DNA of 64,000 nucleotides from CAVXZE01 sp963766175. Its GTDB lineage: Bacteria > Myxococcota_A > UBA9160 > UBA6930. Location of the stretch: contig CAVXZE010000023.1 of the NCBI GenBank assembly GCA_963766175.1, positions 1 through 64,000 on the forward strand. Direction: 5' to 3'. Made by a program: the position numbers and the translations under genes. Under the pieces are notes generated by a model, which ran no database searches, had not been told where the DNA came from, and was given only the letters and a program-made list of their open reading frames with translations. Shown here one piece after another: positions 8,572 to 16,684 of the stretch. Within the stretch, counting starts at the first letter, position 1. Each line of letters opens with the position of its first letter.

Positions 8572-9453
8572 ATGACCTGGAGCGCCTGGGAAACGGTGGA
8601 AGGCGAGGGACTCGACTTCCAGGAGATCATCTACGAGAAGAAGTTCCATGCGGATCTGGAGGGCGGCGTCGCTCGAATCTCGATCAACAAGCCAAAGAAG
8701 TACAACACCATGACCATGGTCACGGTGGACGAGATGTTCCGCGCCTTCTACGACGCGAACCACGACGCCTCGATCGGCGTCCTGATCGTCGCCGCGATCG
8801 GCAAGCATTTCGGGGTGGGTGGGGACGTGGAGTGGGAGAAGTGGGGACTGCGGGAGGCCTTCTACAACCGCTACCCCCACAACCGCTTGATCCGCCTCTC
8901 CCGCAAGCCGGTGATCGCGGCCGTACAGGGCTACTGCCTCGGCGGCCACAACCACATGGCCTACTGCTGCGACTTCACCATCGCCGCTGACGACGCCATC
9001 TTCGGCCAGGCCGGTCCCAAGGTTTCGAGCCCAGCCGACGGCTTCTTCGTCCCGTACCTGACGAAAGTGGTCGGAGCCAAGAAAGCCCGCGAGATGTGGA
9101 TGCTGTGCCGTCGTTACCCCGCTTCCGAGGCTCTCCAGATGGGACTGGTGAACAAGGTCGTCCCCCTGGCGAGCCTGGAGGAGGAGGTCGACCAGTGGTG
9201 CGAGGAGCTCCTCTCGGTGAGCCCGGGTTGCCTGGAGATTCTCAAGGCCAGCTTCGACCAGGAGATGGACGGGTACGCGGATCTCGGAGTGATCTCGAGC
9301 CAGTTCTACCCCGACTGGTTCGACATGCCCGAGTGCAAGGAGGGTGGCGCCGCCTTCTCCGAGAAGCGCCCTCCCCGCTTCTGGACCCTGCGCAAGAGCG
9401 CGCAGCGCATCCAGGAGAAGCTCGTGGAAGAGTACGAGGGCGAAGGGGACTGA
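8572..9453 (+). CDS. BadI/MenB-type crotonase (ring-opening or ring-closing acyl-CoA hydrolase/synthase)
   Basis: A 293-residue crotonase of the subgroup that holds 2-ketocyclohexanecarboxyl-CoA hydrolase (BadI) and naphthoyl-CoA synthase (MenB). Its signature is FGQAGPKVSS followed by GAKKAREMWMLCRRY, almost the MenB/BadI consensus. Both hydratase glutamates are absent (GGHNHMAYCCD, GPKVSS), which fits Dieckmann-type C-C bond making or breaking rather than hydration. The ATG at 8572 was chosen because homology begins there; an in-frame upstream extension to 8185 lies inside the divergent FAD-subunit gene. It is a single plus-strand gene between two minus operons, converging on the CaiB gene 25 bp away. 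Ring opening of a beta-keto cyclic acyl-CoA is the favoured role. Confidence 0.87.
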   Translation: MTWSAWETVEGEGLDFQEIIYEKKFHADLEGGVARISINKPKKYNTMTMVTVDEMFRAFYDANHDASIGVLIVAAIGKHFGVGGDVEWEKWGLREAFYNRYPHNRLIRLSRKPVIAAVQGYCLGGHNHMAYCCDFTIAADDAIFGQAGPKVSSPADGFFVPYLTKVVGAKKAREMWMLCRRYPASEALQMGLVNKVVPLASLEEEVDQWCEELLSVSPGCLEILKASFDQEMDGYADLGVISSQFYPDWFDMPECKEGGAAFSEKRPPRFWTLRKSAQRIQEKLVEEYEGEGD

Positions 9454-9478
9454 CCGAGACCCCGCCGCGTTTCGCGGA

Positions 9479-10711
9479 TCAAGCTCTCTTTGCACGCTCG
9501 ATCCCTGCGCTGGTCGCGGCGGATCCATCCTCGACGAGCGCTGCGATCTCCGCCGGCCCGTAGCCCAGCTCGCCGAGGATCTCCTCGGTGTGCTGTCCCT
9601 GCATCGGAGGGGCTCTTCGCACACTCCCGGGTGTGCCGTGGAAGTGGATGGGAAGGCCGGTGACCTCCACCGGCCCGAGCTTGGCGTGCTCGGTGGTGAC
9701 GATCATCTGGTTGTGGCGAATCTGGGGGTTCTGCGCGACTTCCGGGATCTCGTTGATCGGTGCGGTCAGGACATCTCCTGCGACCAGCCGCTCCACCAGC
9801 TCGTCCCGCGTGAACTGCTGGCAGCGCGCAGCGATCGCCCGGTCGAGCTCCTCCTCGTTCTGGAGCCGCCGGTCGATGCTCTCGAAGCGCGGATCCTCCG
9901 CCCAGGGGACGTCGAGCGCCGCGCACAGGTTGCGGAAGAACTTCTCCGACGGGCAGGTAATGACGGCCTCCTTCCCGTCGCCACAAGTGTAGACCCCCGA
10001 GGGTGAGAAGTACTGGCTGCGATTTCCGGTCTTCGGCGGAATCTCTCCGGTGTTGAGATAGCTGCCCAGGCCGCTGCACTGGGCGTGCGTCAGCGCATCC
10101 AGGAGACAGATGTCGACACGCTGTCCCTCGCCGCTCTTCTCGCGAACGTGGAGAGCAGAAAGCGCACCGGAGACGACGAGCAACGAGGTCATGGTGTCGA
10201 TGAGGGGCACCGTCACCCTGACCGTCGAGCCGCCCGGGACGCCGTTCAGCGCCAGCAGACCGGCATAGCCCTGGGCCAGGAAGTCGATGCCGGCCCTGCC
10301 GGCGTAGGGCCCGTCCGCCCCGAATGCCGTGACGCCGATCCAGATGATGTCCTGGCGGTGTCTGCGCACCCCTTCGTAGTCGATTCCGAGCTTCGCCAGG
10401 GCGGGCCCGCGGATGTTGGTGATCAGGATGTCGCTCGTGGCGGCGAGGCGGGAAAAGGCCTCCTGGGCGGAAGGACGCCGCAGGTCGAGCACGACCGCTC
10501 GCTTGTTTCGGTTGAGGCTCAGAAAGGCCGACCTCTCCCCGTCGCGCACGGGTCCCAGGTGACGGCTCTCGTCGCCGTAGTGGGACTCGATCTTGATGAC
10601 GTCGGCGCCGAGGTCGCCGAGCAGCGTCGCGCCGTACGGTCCGGCCATCATCGTCGACATGTCGAGGACGCGGATGCCCTCGAGCGGACCGCTCTTCGAA
10701 TCCTCAGCCAT
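9479..10711 (-). CDS. CaiB/BaiF class III CoA-transferase (catalytic Asp present)
   Basis: A 410-residue family III CoA-transferase. The start MAEDSKSGPLEGIRVLDMS at 10711 fits family N-termini; a longer frame upstream is just read-through into the preceding gene. The start ATG shares one base with the stop of the upstream CaiB gene (TGATG). The Rossmann segment is MMAGPYGATLLGDLGADVIK. The catalytic Asp equivalent to Asp169 of formyl-CoA transferase is residue 172 (IDTMTSLL). A GEGQRVDI segment follows. It moves CoA between carboxylic acids through an aspartyl-CoA anhydride. It is the third of three CaiB genes in a row, and the operon ends here. Confidence 0.92.
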   Translation of the reverse strand: MAEDSKSGPLEGIRVLDMSTMMAGPYGATLLGDLGADVIKIESHYGDESRHLGPVRDGERSAFLSLNRNKRAVVLDLRRPSAQEAFSRLAATSDILITNIRGPALAKLGIDYEGVRRHRQDIIWIGVTAFGADGPYAGRAGIDFLAQGYAGLLALNGVPGGSTVRVTVPLIDTMTSLLVVSGALSALHVREKSGEGQRVDICLLDALTHAQCSGLGSYLNTGEIPPKTGNRSQYFSPSGVYTCGDGKEAVITCPSEKFFRNLCAALDVPWAEDPRFESIDRRLQNEEELDRAIAARCQQFTRDELVERLVAGDVLTAPINEIPEVAQNPQIRHNQMIVTTEHAKLGPVEVTGLPIHFHGTPGSVRRAPPMQGQHTEEILGELGYGPAEIAALVEDGSAATSAGIERAKRA

Positions 10712-11922
10712 CAGGGAATCACCCCTCGTTCCTTCAGCTCGCCGATCCTCTCCCAGGAGATGCCCAGCGTGTCGGCGAGTATCAGCTCCGTGTCCTGTCC
10801 GAGCTCCGGGCCAAGGCTCTCCACGCTGCCCGGCGTCTTGCTCAGGGTGATGGGCAGGCCGCGCACCTCGACCTCGCGATTCACCTCTTCGCAGTGCGTC
10901 TTGACCAGGTAGTCGTTCTCCCAGGCCTGAGGATCCTCGGAGATTTCCTTCAGGTTCTGGATCGGGCTCGCGACGACGCCCACCCGCGCCCAGCGATCCA
11001 TCCAATCCTGCGCCTTCCGCTCCTTCAGGATCCCGTCGAGGACCGCCACCAGCTCCGCGTGGTTCGCCGCTCGCTTCTCCACGGTCGCGAACCTCGCGTC
11101 ATTGGCGAGCTCCGCATGCTCGAGGCTCTGGCAGAGGCGTGACCAGTTCTGGTCCGTGTTCTCCTGGCAGAGGAACACCCACTTGTCCTGCGCCTGGTAG
11201 CGATTCCAGAGAGGGTTCCCGGCCTGCTTCCGAGACTGCTGCGTCGAGTAGAGCTCCCTGCCCGAAGCCAGGAAGGGTTGCAGCGTGGGGGCGCCCATGA
11301 AGAGCTGGGCTCCGTAGAGGGACGCATCGATGAACTGTCCCACCCCCGTCCGCCTGCGCTGGTAGAGCGCCATCATGATGCCGAGCGCCGACATGATGCC
11401 CCCGTAGGTGTCGCCGGAGCCCATCCCCAGGTAGATCGGAGGCTGACCGGGCTCTCCCTGTCGGGTCATGATGCCGGTCAGGGCCTGGACGTTGATGTCG
11501 TAGGAGGGCCTGTTCACCTCGACCGCATGGCCGTAGCCGGTGTTGGTGGCGTAGATGATCCTCGGGTTGACCTCCTTCAGCTTCGGGTAGTCGAGGTTCA
11601 GCGCCTTGAGGACGTTCATTGGAAAGTTGGAGAGGAAGACATCCGCCTGCTTCACCAGCTCGTAGAAGAGATCCTGCCCCTCCTCCTTCTTGAGATCGAG
11701 CGCCAGGCTCTTCTTGTTGCGATTGATCACCAGGAAGTACTGGTTCCAGTCACCGACGGGCAGCGCCTTGATGCTCCGGACACCCCGTGCGCCATCTCCG
11801 GTGACCGGGCGCTCGATGTGGATGACCTCTGCGCCGAAGTCTGCCAGGTGCTGGGCGCAGACGGGTCCCTGCAACCACTGGGTCAGGTCGAGAACGCGGA
11901 TCCCCTCCAAAGCCTTGGCCAT
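10711..11922 (-). CDS. CaiB/BaiF class III CoA-transferase (catalytic Asp present)
   Basis: A 403-residue family III CoA-transferase starting MAKALEGIRVLDLTQWLQG. The N-terminal Rossmann signature ends in FGAEVIHIERP. The catalytic Asp is residue 171 in GSGDTYGG, matching Asp169 of formyl-CoA transferase, and is followed by RRRTGVGQFID. Start at 11922 lies 2 bp after the stop of the upstream paralogue, and its own stop overlaps the next start by one base, so the three genes should be translated together. It may form a hetero-oligomer with the upstream paralogue, which lacks the Asp. Donor and acceptor acids are unknown. Confidence 0.92.
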   Translation of the reverse strand: MAKALEGIRVLDLTQWLQGPVCAQHLADFGAEVIHIERPVTGDGARGVRSIKALPVGDWNQYFLVINRNKKSLALDLKKEEGQDLFYELVKQADVFLSNFPMNVLKALNLDYPKLKEVNPRIIYATNTGYGHAVEVNRPSYDINVQALTGIMTRQGEPGQPPIYLGMGSGDTYGGIMSALGIMMALYQRRRTGVGQFIDASLYGAQLFMGAPTLQPFLASGRELYSTQQSRKQAGNPLWNRYQAQDKWVFLCQENTDQNWSRLCQSLEHAELANDARFATVEKRAANHAELVAVLDGILKERKAQDWMDRWARVGVVASPIQNLKEISEDPQAWENDYLVKTHCEEVNREVEVRGLPITLSKTPGSVESLGPELGQDTELILADTLGISWERIGELKERGVIP

Positions 11923-11924
11923 GC

Positions 11925-13133
11925 TCAACTCCCGACCGCGCCCTTCCCCGCGAGCGCGTCGATCTCGGCATCCGTGTAGCCCAGCCGCTCCTGCAGGATC
12001 TCGGCGGAGTGTTGTCCGACACAGGGCGCCATGCTGCGAAGCCGCGCCGGGCTCTCGCTCATGTAGATGGGAAAGCCCAGGCTCTGGATCGCGCCGTGGC
12101 TCGGGTGCTCCAGGTTCAGGATGTACCGATTGACCGCGGCGATCGGATCGGATGCCGGATAGTCGTACTTCTCGATCACGTCCGCCGGCAGCTGCTTCTC
12201 GTCGAGCTCCCTCTTCCAATGCGAGCCCGGCCGCCGGCTGAAGATCTCCTCCAATACCTGCATCATCTCGAGCCGATGCTCCCCGCAGCGCTTCTCGTGA
12301 CTGTCGAAGCGCGGATCGTCGACGTCGAGGCCCATGATCTCGGCGAAGGCCGGCCAGTATTTGTCGGTGTCGGGCATGGCGAGCGTCACCCAGCGGCCGT
12401 CGGCGCTGGGATACATCGGGCCACTCATGGGATTGCTCGAGTCGAGGCGAGAGATCGGCTCGAGAAAGCGATCCTCTCGCATGGCCAGATAGGCCTGCAT
12501 GTCCAGGCTCTGCGAGTACATGTTTCCGCCGAGGAGCGACGCATCCACGACCTGGCCTTCGCCGGACTCGTCGCGATGGTAGAGCGCCATCACGATGCCC
12601 AGAGCGAGCATGACCGCCGTCTGCATCTGCCCGACACCGGTGTAGACCGGAGGCTGACCCGGCTGGACCAGCGTCGGCATCACGCCGGTGCGAGCGGCCG
12701 CCAGCTCGTCATACGCCGGGAGATCGCGGTCCGGCCCTTCGGGTCCGAACCCCGACCCCCGCGCGTAGACGATGTCCGAATTGAGCTTGCAGAGGCTCTG
12801 GTAATCCCAGCCCCTCTCGTCCAGCGTCGCGAAGGGGATGTCGGTGAGGAACACGTCCGCGCCGCCGATCAGCTTCCCCAGGATCTCACGGCCCGCAGGG
12901 TCGCCGAGATTCAGCGCAAGGCTCTGCTTGTTGCGGTGGGCCAGCTCGTCGAGGGAGTTCCAGCGCTCCGGCGGGTGCATCCCATCGCGATTGTGATCGA
13001 CCTTCCGGGGTTCGGCGAGATCCTCGACCCGAATCACCGTCGCCCCAAAGTCGCCGAGCAGTGCTCCGCTCAGCGCGGCGAAGAACTCGCTGGTGAGATC
13101 CAGAACGACGATCCCCTCGAGTGCCCTGCTCAT
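11925..13133 (-). CDS. CaiB/BaiF family protein lacking the catalytic Asp (Gln in its place)
   Basis: A 402-residue protein with all other marks of class III CoA-transferases: MSRALEGIVVLDLTSEFFA start, LLGDFGATVIRVED Rossmann end, and DESGEGQVVDASLL after the active site. At the position of the catalytic Asp there is Gln (residue 169, GVGQMQTAVM). In the family this Asp forms the covalent anhydride, so this chain alone should not catalyse transfer. It is the first of three adjacent CaiB genes; the next one, 2 bp downstream, keeps the Asp. A structural or substrate-binding subunit of a heteromeric enzyme is the best inference. It is 47 bp downstream of the flavoenzyme gene. Confidence 0.9.
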   Translation of the reverse strand: MSRALEGIVVLDLTSEFFAALSGALLGDFGATVIRVEDLAEPRKVDHNRDGMHPPERWNSLDELAHRNKQSLALNLGDPAGREILGKLIGGADVFLTDIPFATLDERGWDYQSLCKLNSDIVYARGSGFGPEGPDRDLPAYDELAAARTGVMPTLVQPGQPPVYTGVGQMQTAVMLALGIVMALYHRDESGEGQVVDASLLGGNMYSQSLDMQAYLAMREDRFLEPISRLDSSNPMSGPMYPSADGRWVTLAMPDTDKYWPAFAEIMGLDVDDPRFDSHEKRCGEHRLEMMQVLEEIFSRRPGSHWKRELDEKQLPADVIEKYDYPASDPIAAVNRYILNLEHPSHGAIQSLGFPIYMSESPARLRSMAPCVGQHSAEILQERLGYTDAEIDALAGKGAVGS

Positions 13134-13180
13134 CGACGCCTCATTCGATCCTGCCCGGACCCCTCCCGAATCCTGTCGAC

Positions 13181-15169
13181 CTAGATCACCAACCCGATGT
13201 TGGCTCCATGCTGTGTAGCCTCTGCCATGAAGCGCGGTAGCCAGGCCGAGCCGGCCAGATAGAGCTGCGGAATGCTGCCCTCGGCCTTGAGCTGGTCATA
13301 CAGATCATGTTGCGGCACCGACCCGTACACCAGGACCACGCTGTCGAACCCTTCCTCGCGATGGGTCTTCTCACTGAGAGACGAAACGAACTCGAGCCCG
13401 TCCGCCTGAACCTCCTTCAGAAGCAGGTTCGGATGGACCAATACGCCGCAACGCTCCATCCGGCTCAAGACCATGCCGATCGAATATCTGGCGATCTCCG
13501 TGCCCAGGTGGACGGACTTGTGAAACACCTCCACCTGCTTGCCACGTTCGGCCAGGAATTCGGCAACGCAGGGCGTTTCGTAATAGTCTTCCTGCGATAT
13601 GACTGCAACCCGATTCCCCGTCGAGGCCTTGCCCAGCATCACATCCCAGCCCTGTACCACATGTGGCAGGTCGATACCGGGGATATCCTTGGGCACGCGC
13701 GGGATCGAACCGGTTGCAACAACCACCGCGTCTGGCGACAGCGCCTTGATTGTGTCGATATCCGCATTGGTCTCGAGCCGTAGATCGACTCCCAGACGAG
13801 CCATCTCGTTTTCCTCGAAATACACCTGGTCTTCGAAAGAATCGCGCCCGGGGGCCTTGGCGGCGATGAGCAGTTGACCTCCCAAGCGCCTGCCCTGCTC
13901 GAGCAGGGTCACCTGGTGACCACGCATGGCTGCCACCCGCGCGGCTTCGCATCCGGCAAGACCGGCACCGACTACCACGACGCGCTTCGGTTGCTCCGCC
14001 GGCCGGTACTGTTCCTTCCAGCGCAGCTCGTTGCCGACGACCGGATTGATGGAGCAGGTCGGCGCGTAAGGGAAGGTCGCGGGTTCCGCCGCCTCGTCGA
14101 TACAGCGAGTGCAGCCGATGCAGCGGCGTATCTCGATCAGACGGCCCTCGCGCGCCTTGTTGGCGAATTCGGGGTCGGCGATGCCCGCTCGCACCATGCC
14201 CACCAGATCGCAATACCCGTCCTTGATCAACCCCTCCGCCACACCGGGGTCGTTGATGCGCCCGGTGAACAGGACGGCGATCTTCTGATCCAGGTCGGTG
14301 CGCGCTGCTTTGCCGACCTTGCGAAACTCTGCCTCAGCATAGTACGACGACGGCACATAGGAAGGCGCACCCCAGCAGTGACCGACATCGACGTCCACGA
14401 AATCGAGCAGCCCGGTATCGCCGAGACAATCGACCATCTCGCGCATTTCGAGATGCTCGGCGCCGCCCTGCCGAAACTCCTCGCCAGTAACGCGTATGCC
14501 CAAGGCGAGCGAGTTGCCGATGACCTTGCGGACGCGCTCCAGCGCTTCCACGACAAAGCGGACGCGCTCCTGCGGGCCGCCGCCCCATCGGTCGGTGCGC
14601 TGATTCGTCACTGGCGACAAAAAGCTGTAGCACAAGGTCTCGTGGGCGCAGTGAATCTCGATTCCGTCCGCTCCTACATCCCTGGCCACCGCTGCGGCAT
14701 CGGCGTAGGTATTGAGGCAGAATTCGATCTCCTCCTCGCCGAGCGCGTGCGGCGTATAGTCCTGGGCCCCGACGACGGGCACTGCCGAAGGAGCCCAAAC
14801 AGCACTCAGGTGGGTCAATTGAATGACCACCACGGAGCCGGCCTGGTGCACCTCGTCGCAAAATTTCACCATACCCTCGGCAAAGGCCGGGTTCTGATAG
14901 GCTGCAAAATGTGAGGCAAACCCCACCGAGAGACCTATCTCATCCGGCGCCTCCGGTGGAAACGGAAGGTTGAGCAGCCAGGTTTCGCCGCCAATCCAGC
15001 CAGTACCGCCCCGGGCCTTGGCGCCATGGTGCTCTCTGAAGTTCTCGTCGATTTCACCGGGAATCATCGACGAATTGATGGTGTTGGTGGTCTCGCAGAT
15101 GCGGTTTGGCACCCGCATGGGCCCCACCTGCAAAGGTGAGAAGAGGTGTTCGAACTGCGTCTCACTCAT
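13181..15169 (-). CDS. TMADH/2,4-dienoyl-CoA-reductase-like flavin Fe-S oxidoreductase
   Basis: A 662-residue three-part enzyme: N-terminal Old-Yellow-Enzyme FMN barrel (about 1-340, active-site region EIHCAHETLCYSF about residue 169), a [4Fe-4S] motif CIGCTRC with a fourth Cys in APTCSINP (about 350-372), and C-terminal FAD/NAD(P) domains with GAGLAGCEAAR (about 402). The cluster spacing C-x2-C-x2-C is that of trimethylamine dehydrogenase; FadH has C-x2-C-x3-C. Family members reduce dienoyl-CoA or enone bonds, including bile-acid BaiCD/BaiH. In this operon it probably reduces a conjugated intermediate of ring or side-chain breakdown. Gaps are 64 bp upstream and 47 bp downstream. Confidence 0.9.
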   Translation of the reverse strand: MSETQFEHLFSPLQVGPMRVPNRICETTNTINSSMIPGEIDENFREHHGAKARGGTGWIGGETWLLNLPFPPEAPDEIGLSVGFASHFAAYQNPAFAEGMVKFCDEVHQAGSVVVIQLTHLSAVWAPSAVPVVGAQDYTPHALGEEEIEFCLNTYADAAAVARDVGADGIEIHCAHETLCYSFLSPVTNQRTDRWGGGPQERVRFVVEALERVRKVIGNSLALGIRVTGEEFRQGGAEHLEMREMVDCLGDTGLLDFVDVDVGHCWGAPSYVPSSYYAEAEFRKVGKAARTDLDQKIAVLFTGRINDPGVAEGLIKDGYCDLVGMVRAGIADPEFANKAREGRLIEIRRCIGCTRCIDEAAEPATFPYAPTCSINPVVGNELRWKEQYRPAEQPKRVVVVGAGLAGCEAARVAAMRGHQVTLLEQGRRLGGQLLIAAKAPGRDSFEDQVYFEENEMARLGVDLRLETNADIDTIKALSPDAVVVATGSIPRVPKDIPGIDLPHVVQGWDVMLGKASTGNRVAVISQEDYYETPCVAEFLAERGKQVEVFHKSVHLGTEIARYSIGMVLSRMERCGVLVHPNLLLKEVQADGLEFVSSLSEKTHREEGFDSVVLVYGSVPQHDLYDQLKAEGSIPQLYLAGSAWLPRFMAEATQHGANIGLVI

Positions 15170-15233
15170 GGAGCTCTTCCCCTCGATTGTTTCGGCGATG
15201 GAATGTCAAGAGCGACCCAGGCTGCAGCTTCTG

Positions 15234-15806
15234 CTATTTCTCGGGAGTGATGAGGACTACCGGGAATTCCCGCTCCGTAAACATCTGGAAGTACGCCCAT
15301 AGGGGCTGCCCTTCCGCCAGCAGGCGCGGCCAGAGCGGGGCCTTCTCCTCCCGACTCAGCCTACGCGCGGTAGCCGGAACCTTCTCGCCCGCTCGTTGGA
15401 TCCATACTCCCGGGTTCTTCTCCAGGTTCCGGTACCAGTGGGGAAACTCGTCGTAGCCAGCGAGGGAGGCCACGACATAATAATTGTCGCCGTCCCGCAT
15501 GCCGTTGACGGGAGTCGTGATTTCCTTTCCCGACTTGCGCCCGATGGTGGTCAGCAGCAAAGTGGGGGCGACCCCTGGCTCGGCGAATTCCCTCCCCTCG
15601 GTGGACAGGAATTTCTCCCTATCCTCCCAGCCGTCAGACCTGATGCGATTCAGGTCGGTGACCTTCTCGCCGATATTCCCCCACGCTTCATCCGGGATGG
15701 TCTGGTTCAACAGGGAGAGGGTTTCCCGTGTCGCCTGCCACTCTCCGTCCGTCATGAAAGCCGGCTTCTCGAGCTTCTCTATTTCGAGCTTTTCTCCCCT
15801 CTCCAT
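15234..15806 (-). CDS. Deazaflavin (F420)-dependent nitroreductase-family protein
   Basis: A 190-residue protein whose C-terminal 130 residues match the split-barrel DDN/DUF385 family: PTLLLTTIGRKSGKEITTPV, then NYYVVASLAGYDEFPHWYRN and NPGVWIQ. In the family these segments bind F420 or a similar cofactor. The start at 15806 was chosen because a strong AAAGGAAG box lies 5 bases upstream; an in-frame ATG at 15854 has none. The N-terminal 60 residues are charged and helical. It sits between the CoxG-like gene (78 bp) and the flavoenzyme gene (64 bp), so it probably takes part in the same redox pathway. Confidence 0.85.
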   Translation of the reverse strand: MERGEKLEIEKLEKPAFMTDGEWQATRETLSLLNQTIPDEAWGNIGEKVTDLNRIRSDGWEDREKFLSTEGREFAEPGVAPTLLLTTIGRKSGKEITTPVNGMRDGDNYYVVASLAGYDEFPHWYRNLEKNPGVWIQRAGEKVPATARRLSREEKAPLWPRLLAEGQPLWAYFQMFTEREFPVVLITPEK

Positions 15807-15884
15807 TTCGCTTCCTTTCTCGGGCCGAAGCCCAACTGATCTTGGCACTGCCAAGCCCGTGGCCTTTCACGTTGCTACGACTTC

Positions 15885-16469
15885 TCAGTCACCAGGGCGC
15901 CGGCGCAGCCGGCGAAAGAACCGCGCCACGGGGGACCAGAGAACCTGCAGGATCAGCGGCAGCAGCCGAACCGGCTCCCGCTCGGCTGCAGCCGGCACCG
16001 GGCTGTCCGCCCCTTGCGCCCCCTCGAGGCGTTCCTTGGTGCTGGCTACGAACTGTTGAAACAGCTGGTGGGAGACGCCCTGGATCATCCCCCGTCCCAC
16101 CTGCATGACGCGCCCGGTGAGATCCACGCTGGCCTCTGCCACCACCTCGGTCTGCCCGTCGGGCAGTGCGCGCAGGCAGCTGAAGATGGTCCCTTTGGCC
16201 GTGCCGCCTCCGGTCTCGCGCCCTTCGGCCACCATCCGAACCGTATGGCCCTCTTCGTCCACCTCGGTGAACTGGATGCGACCCTTGTAGCTGGTAGTGA
16301 TGGCGCCCAGCTTCACCCTGACCCGGCCGAGAAAGGTGCGGTCATCCACCGCCTCCTCGAGCTCCGCCCCCGGCATGCAGGCCACCACCTGGTCCGGGTC
16401 CATCACGAATCGCCACACGGCATCGATCGGCGCCTGGACCTGAAACGTCTCCCGGATCTCGATCGCCAT
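15885..16469 (-). CDS. CoxG-like SRPBCC protein (molybdenum hydroxylase accessory)
   Basis: A 194-residue START/SRPBCC-fold protein of the CO-dehydrogenase subunit G family. The start MAIEIRETFQVQAPIDAVW is the family opening, followed by CMPGAEL (about 32-38), KLGAITTSYKGRI and DLTGRVMQVGRGMI. The C-terminal tail (about 150-194) is Arg/Pro-rich and contains a short hydrophobic stretch (LLPLILQVLW) that could anchor it to the membrane, as reported for CoxG. It is the first gene of the second minus operon; the molybdenum hydroxylase it may serve is encoded 8 kb away in the neighbouring operon. Confidence 0.88.
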   Translation of the reverse strand: MAIEIRETFQVQAPIDAVWRFVMDPDQVVACMPGAELEEAVDDRTFLGRVRVKLGAITTSYKGRIQFTEVDEEGHTVRMVAEGRETGGGTAKGTIFSCLRALPDGQTEVVAEASVDLTGRVMQVGRGMIQGVSHQLFQQFVASTKERLEGAQGADSPVPAAAEREPVRLLPLILQVLWSPVARFFRRLRRRPGD

Positions 16470-16536
16470 CCGCGTCGCCCCGCTGCTCCCCGCGATCCCG
16501 CTGGGCTGCGAGAGGATCGCGAAGCCAAATTCCCCC

Positions 16537-16575
16537 TTGACTTACTCGGACGAAAACAGCTTACTCAAGAGTCAG
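16537..16575. promoter_or_regulatory. Candidate operator/promoter in divergent gap coxG-like / EtfD-like
   Basis: The 215-bp gap between two divergent operons has one AT-richer stretch. It contains a TTGACT box (16537-16542), two direct copies of CTTACTC (16541-16547 and 16560-16566, 19 bp apart) and an outer inverted pair TGACT/AGTCA (16538-16542 and 16570-16574). The arrangement suits a dimeric repressor site over a promoter. No regulator gene is adjacent, so the binding protein is unknown. This is inference from repeats only. Confidence 0.3.
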
Positions 16576-16684
16576 TCCTCGTCAAGCCCAAGGAAATGGA
16601 ACAGCCGGCGAGCGGAAAATTGTCATCCCTGCAATCGGTGGCTCGCGGACCGCGTTCCTGGTGCCGGAAGAGAGATCGCAAACG

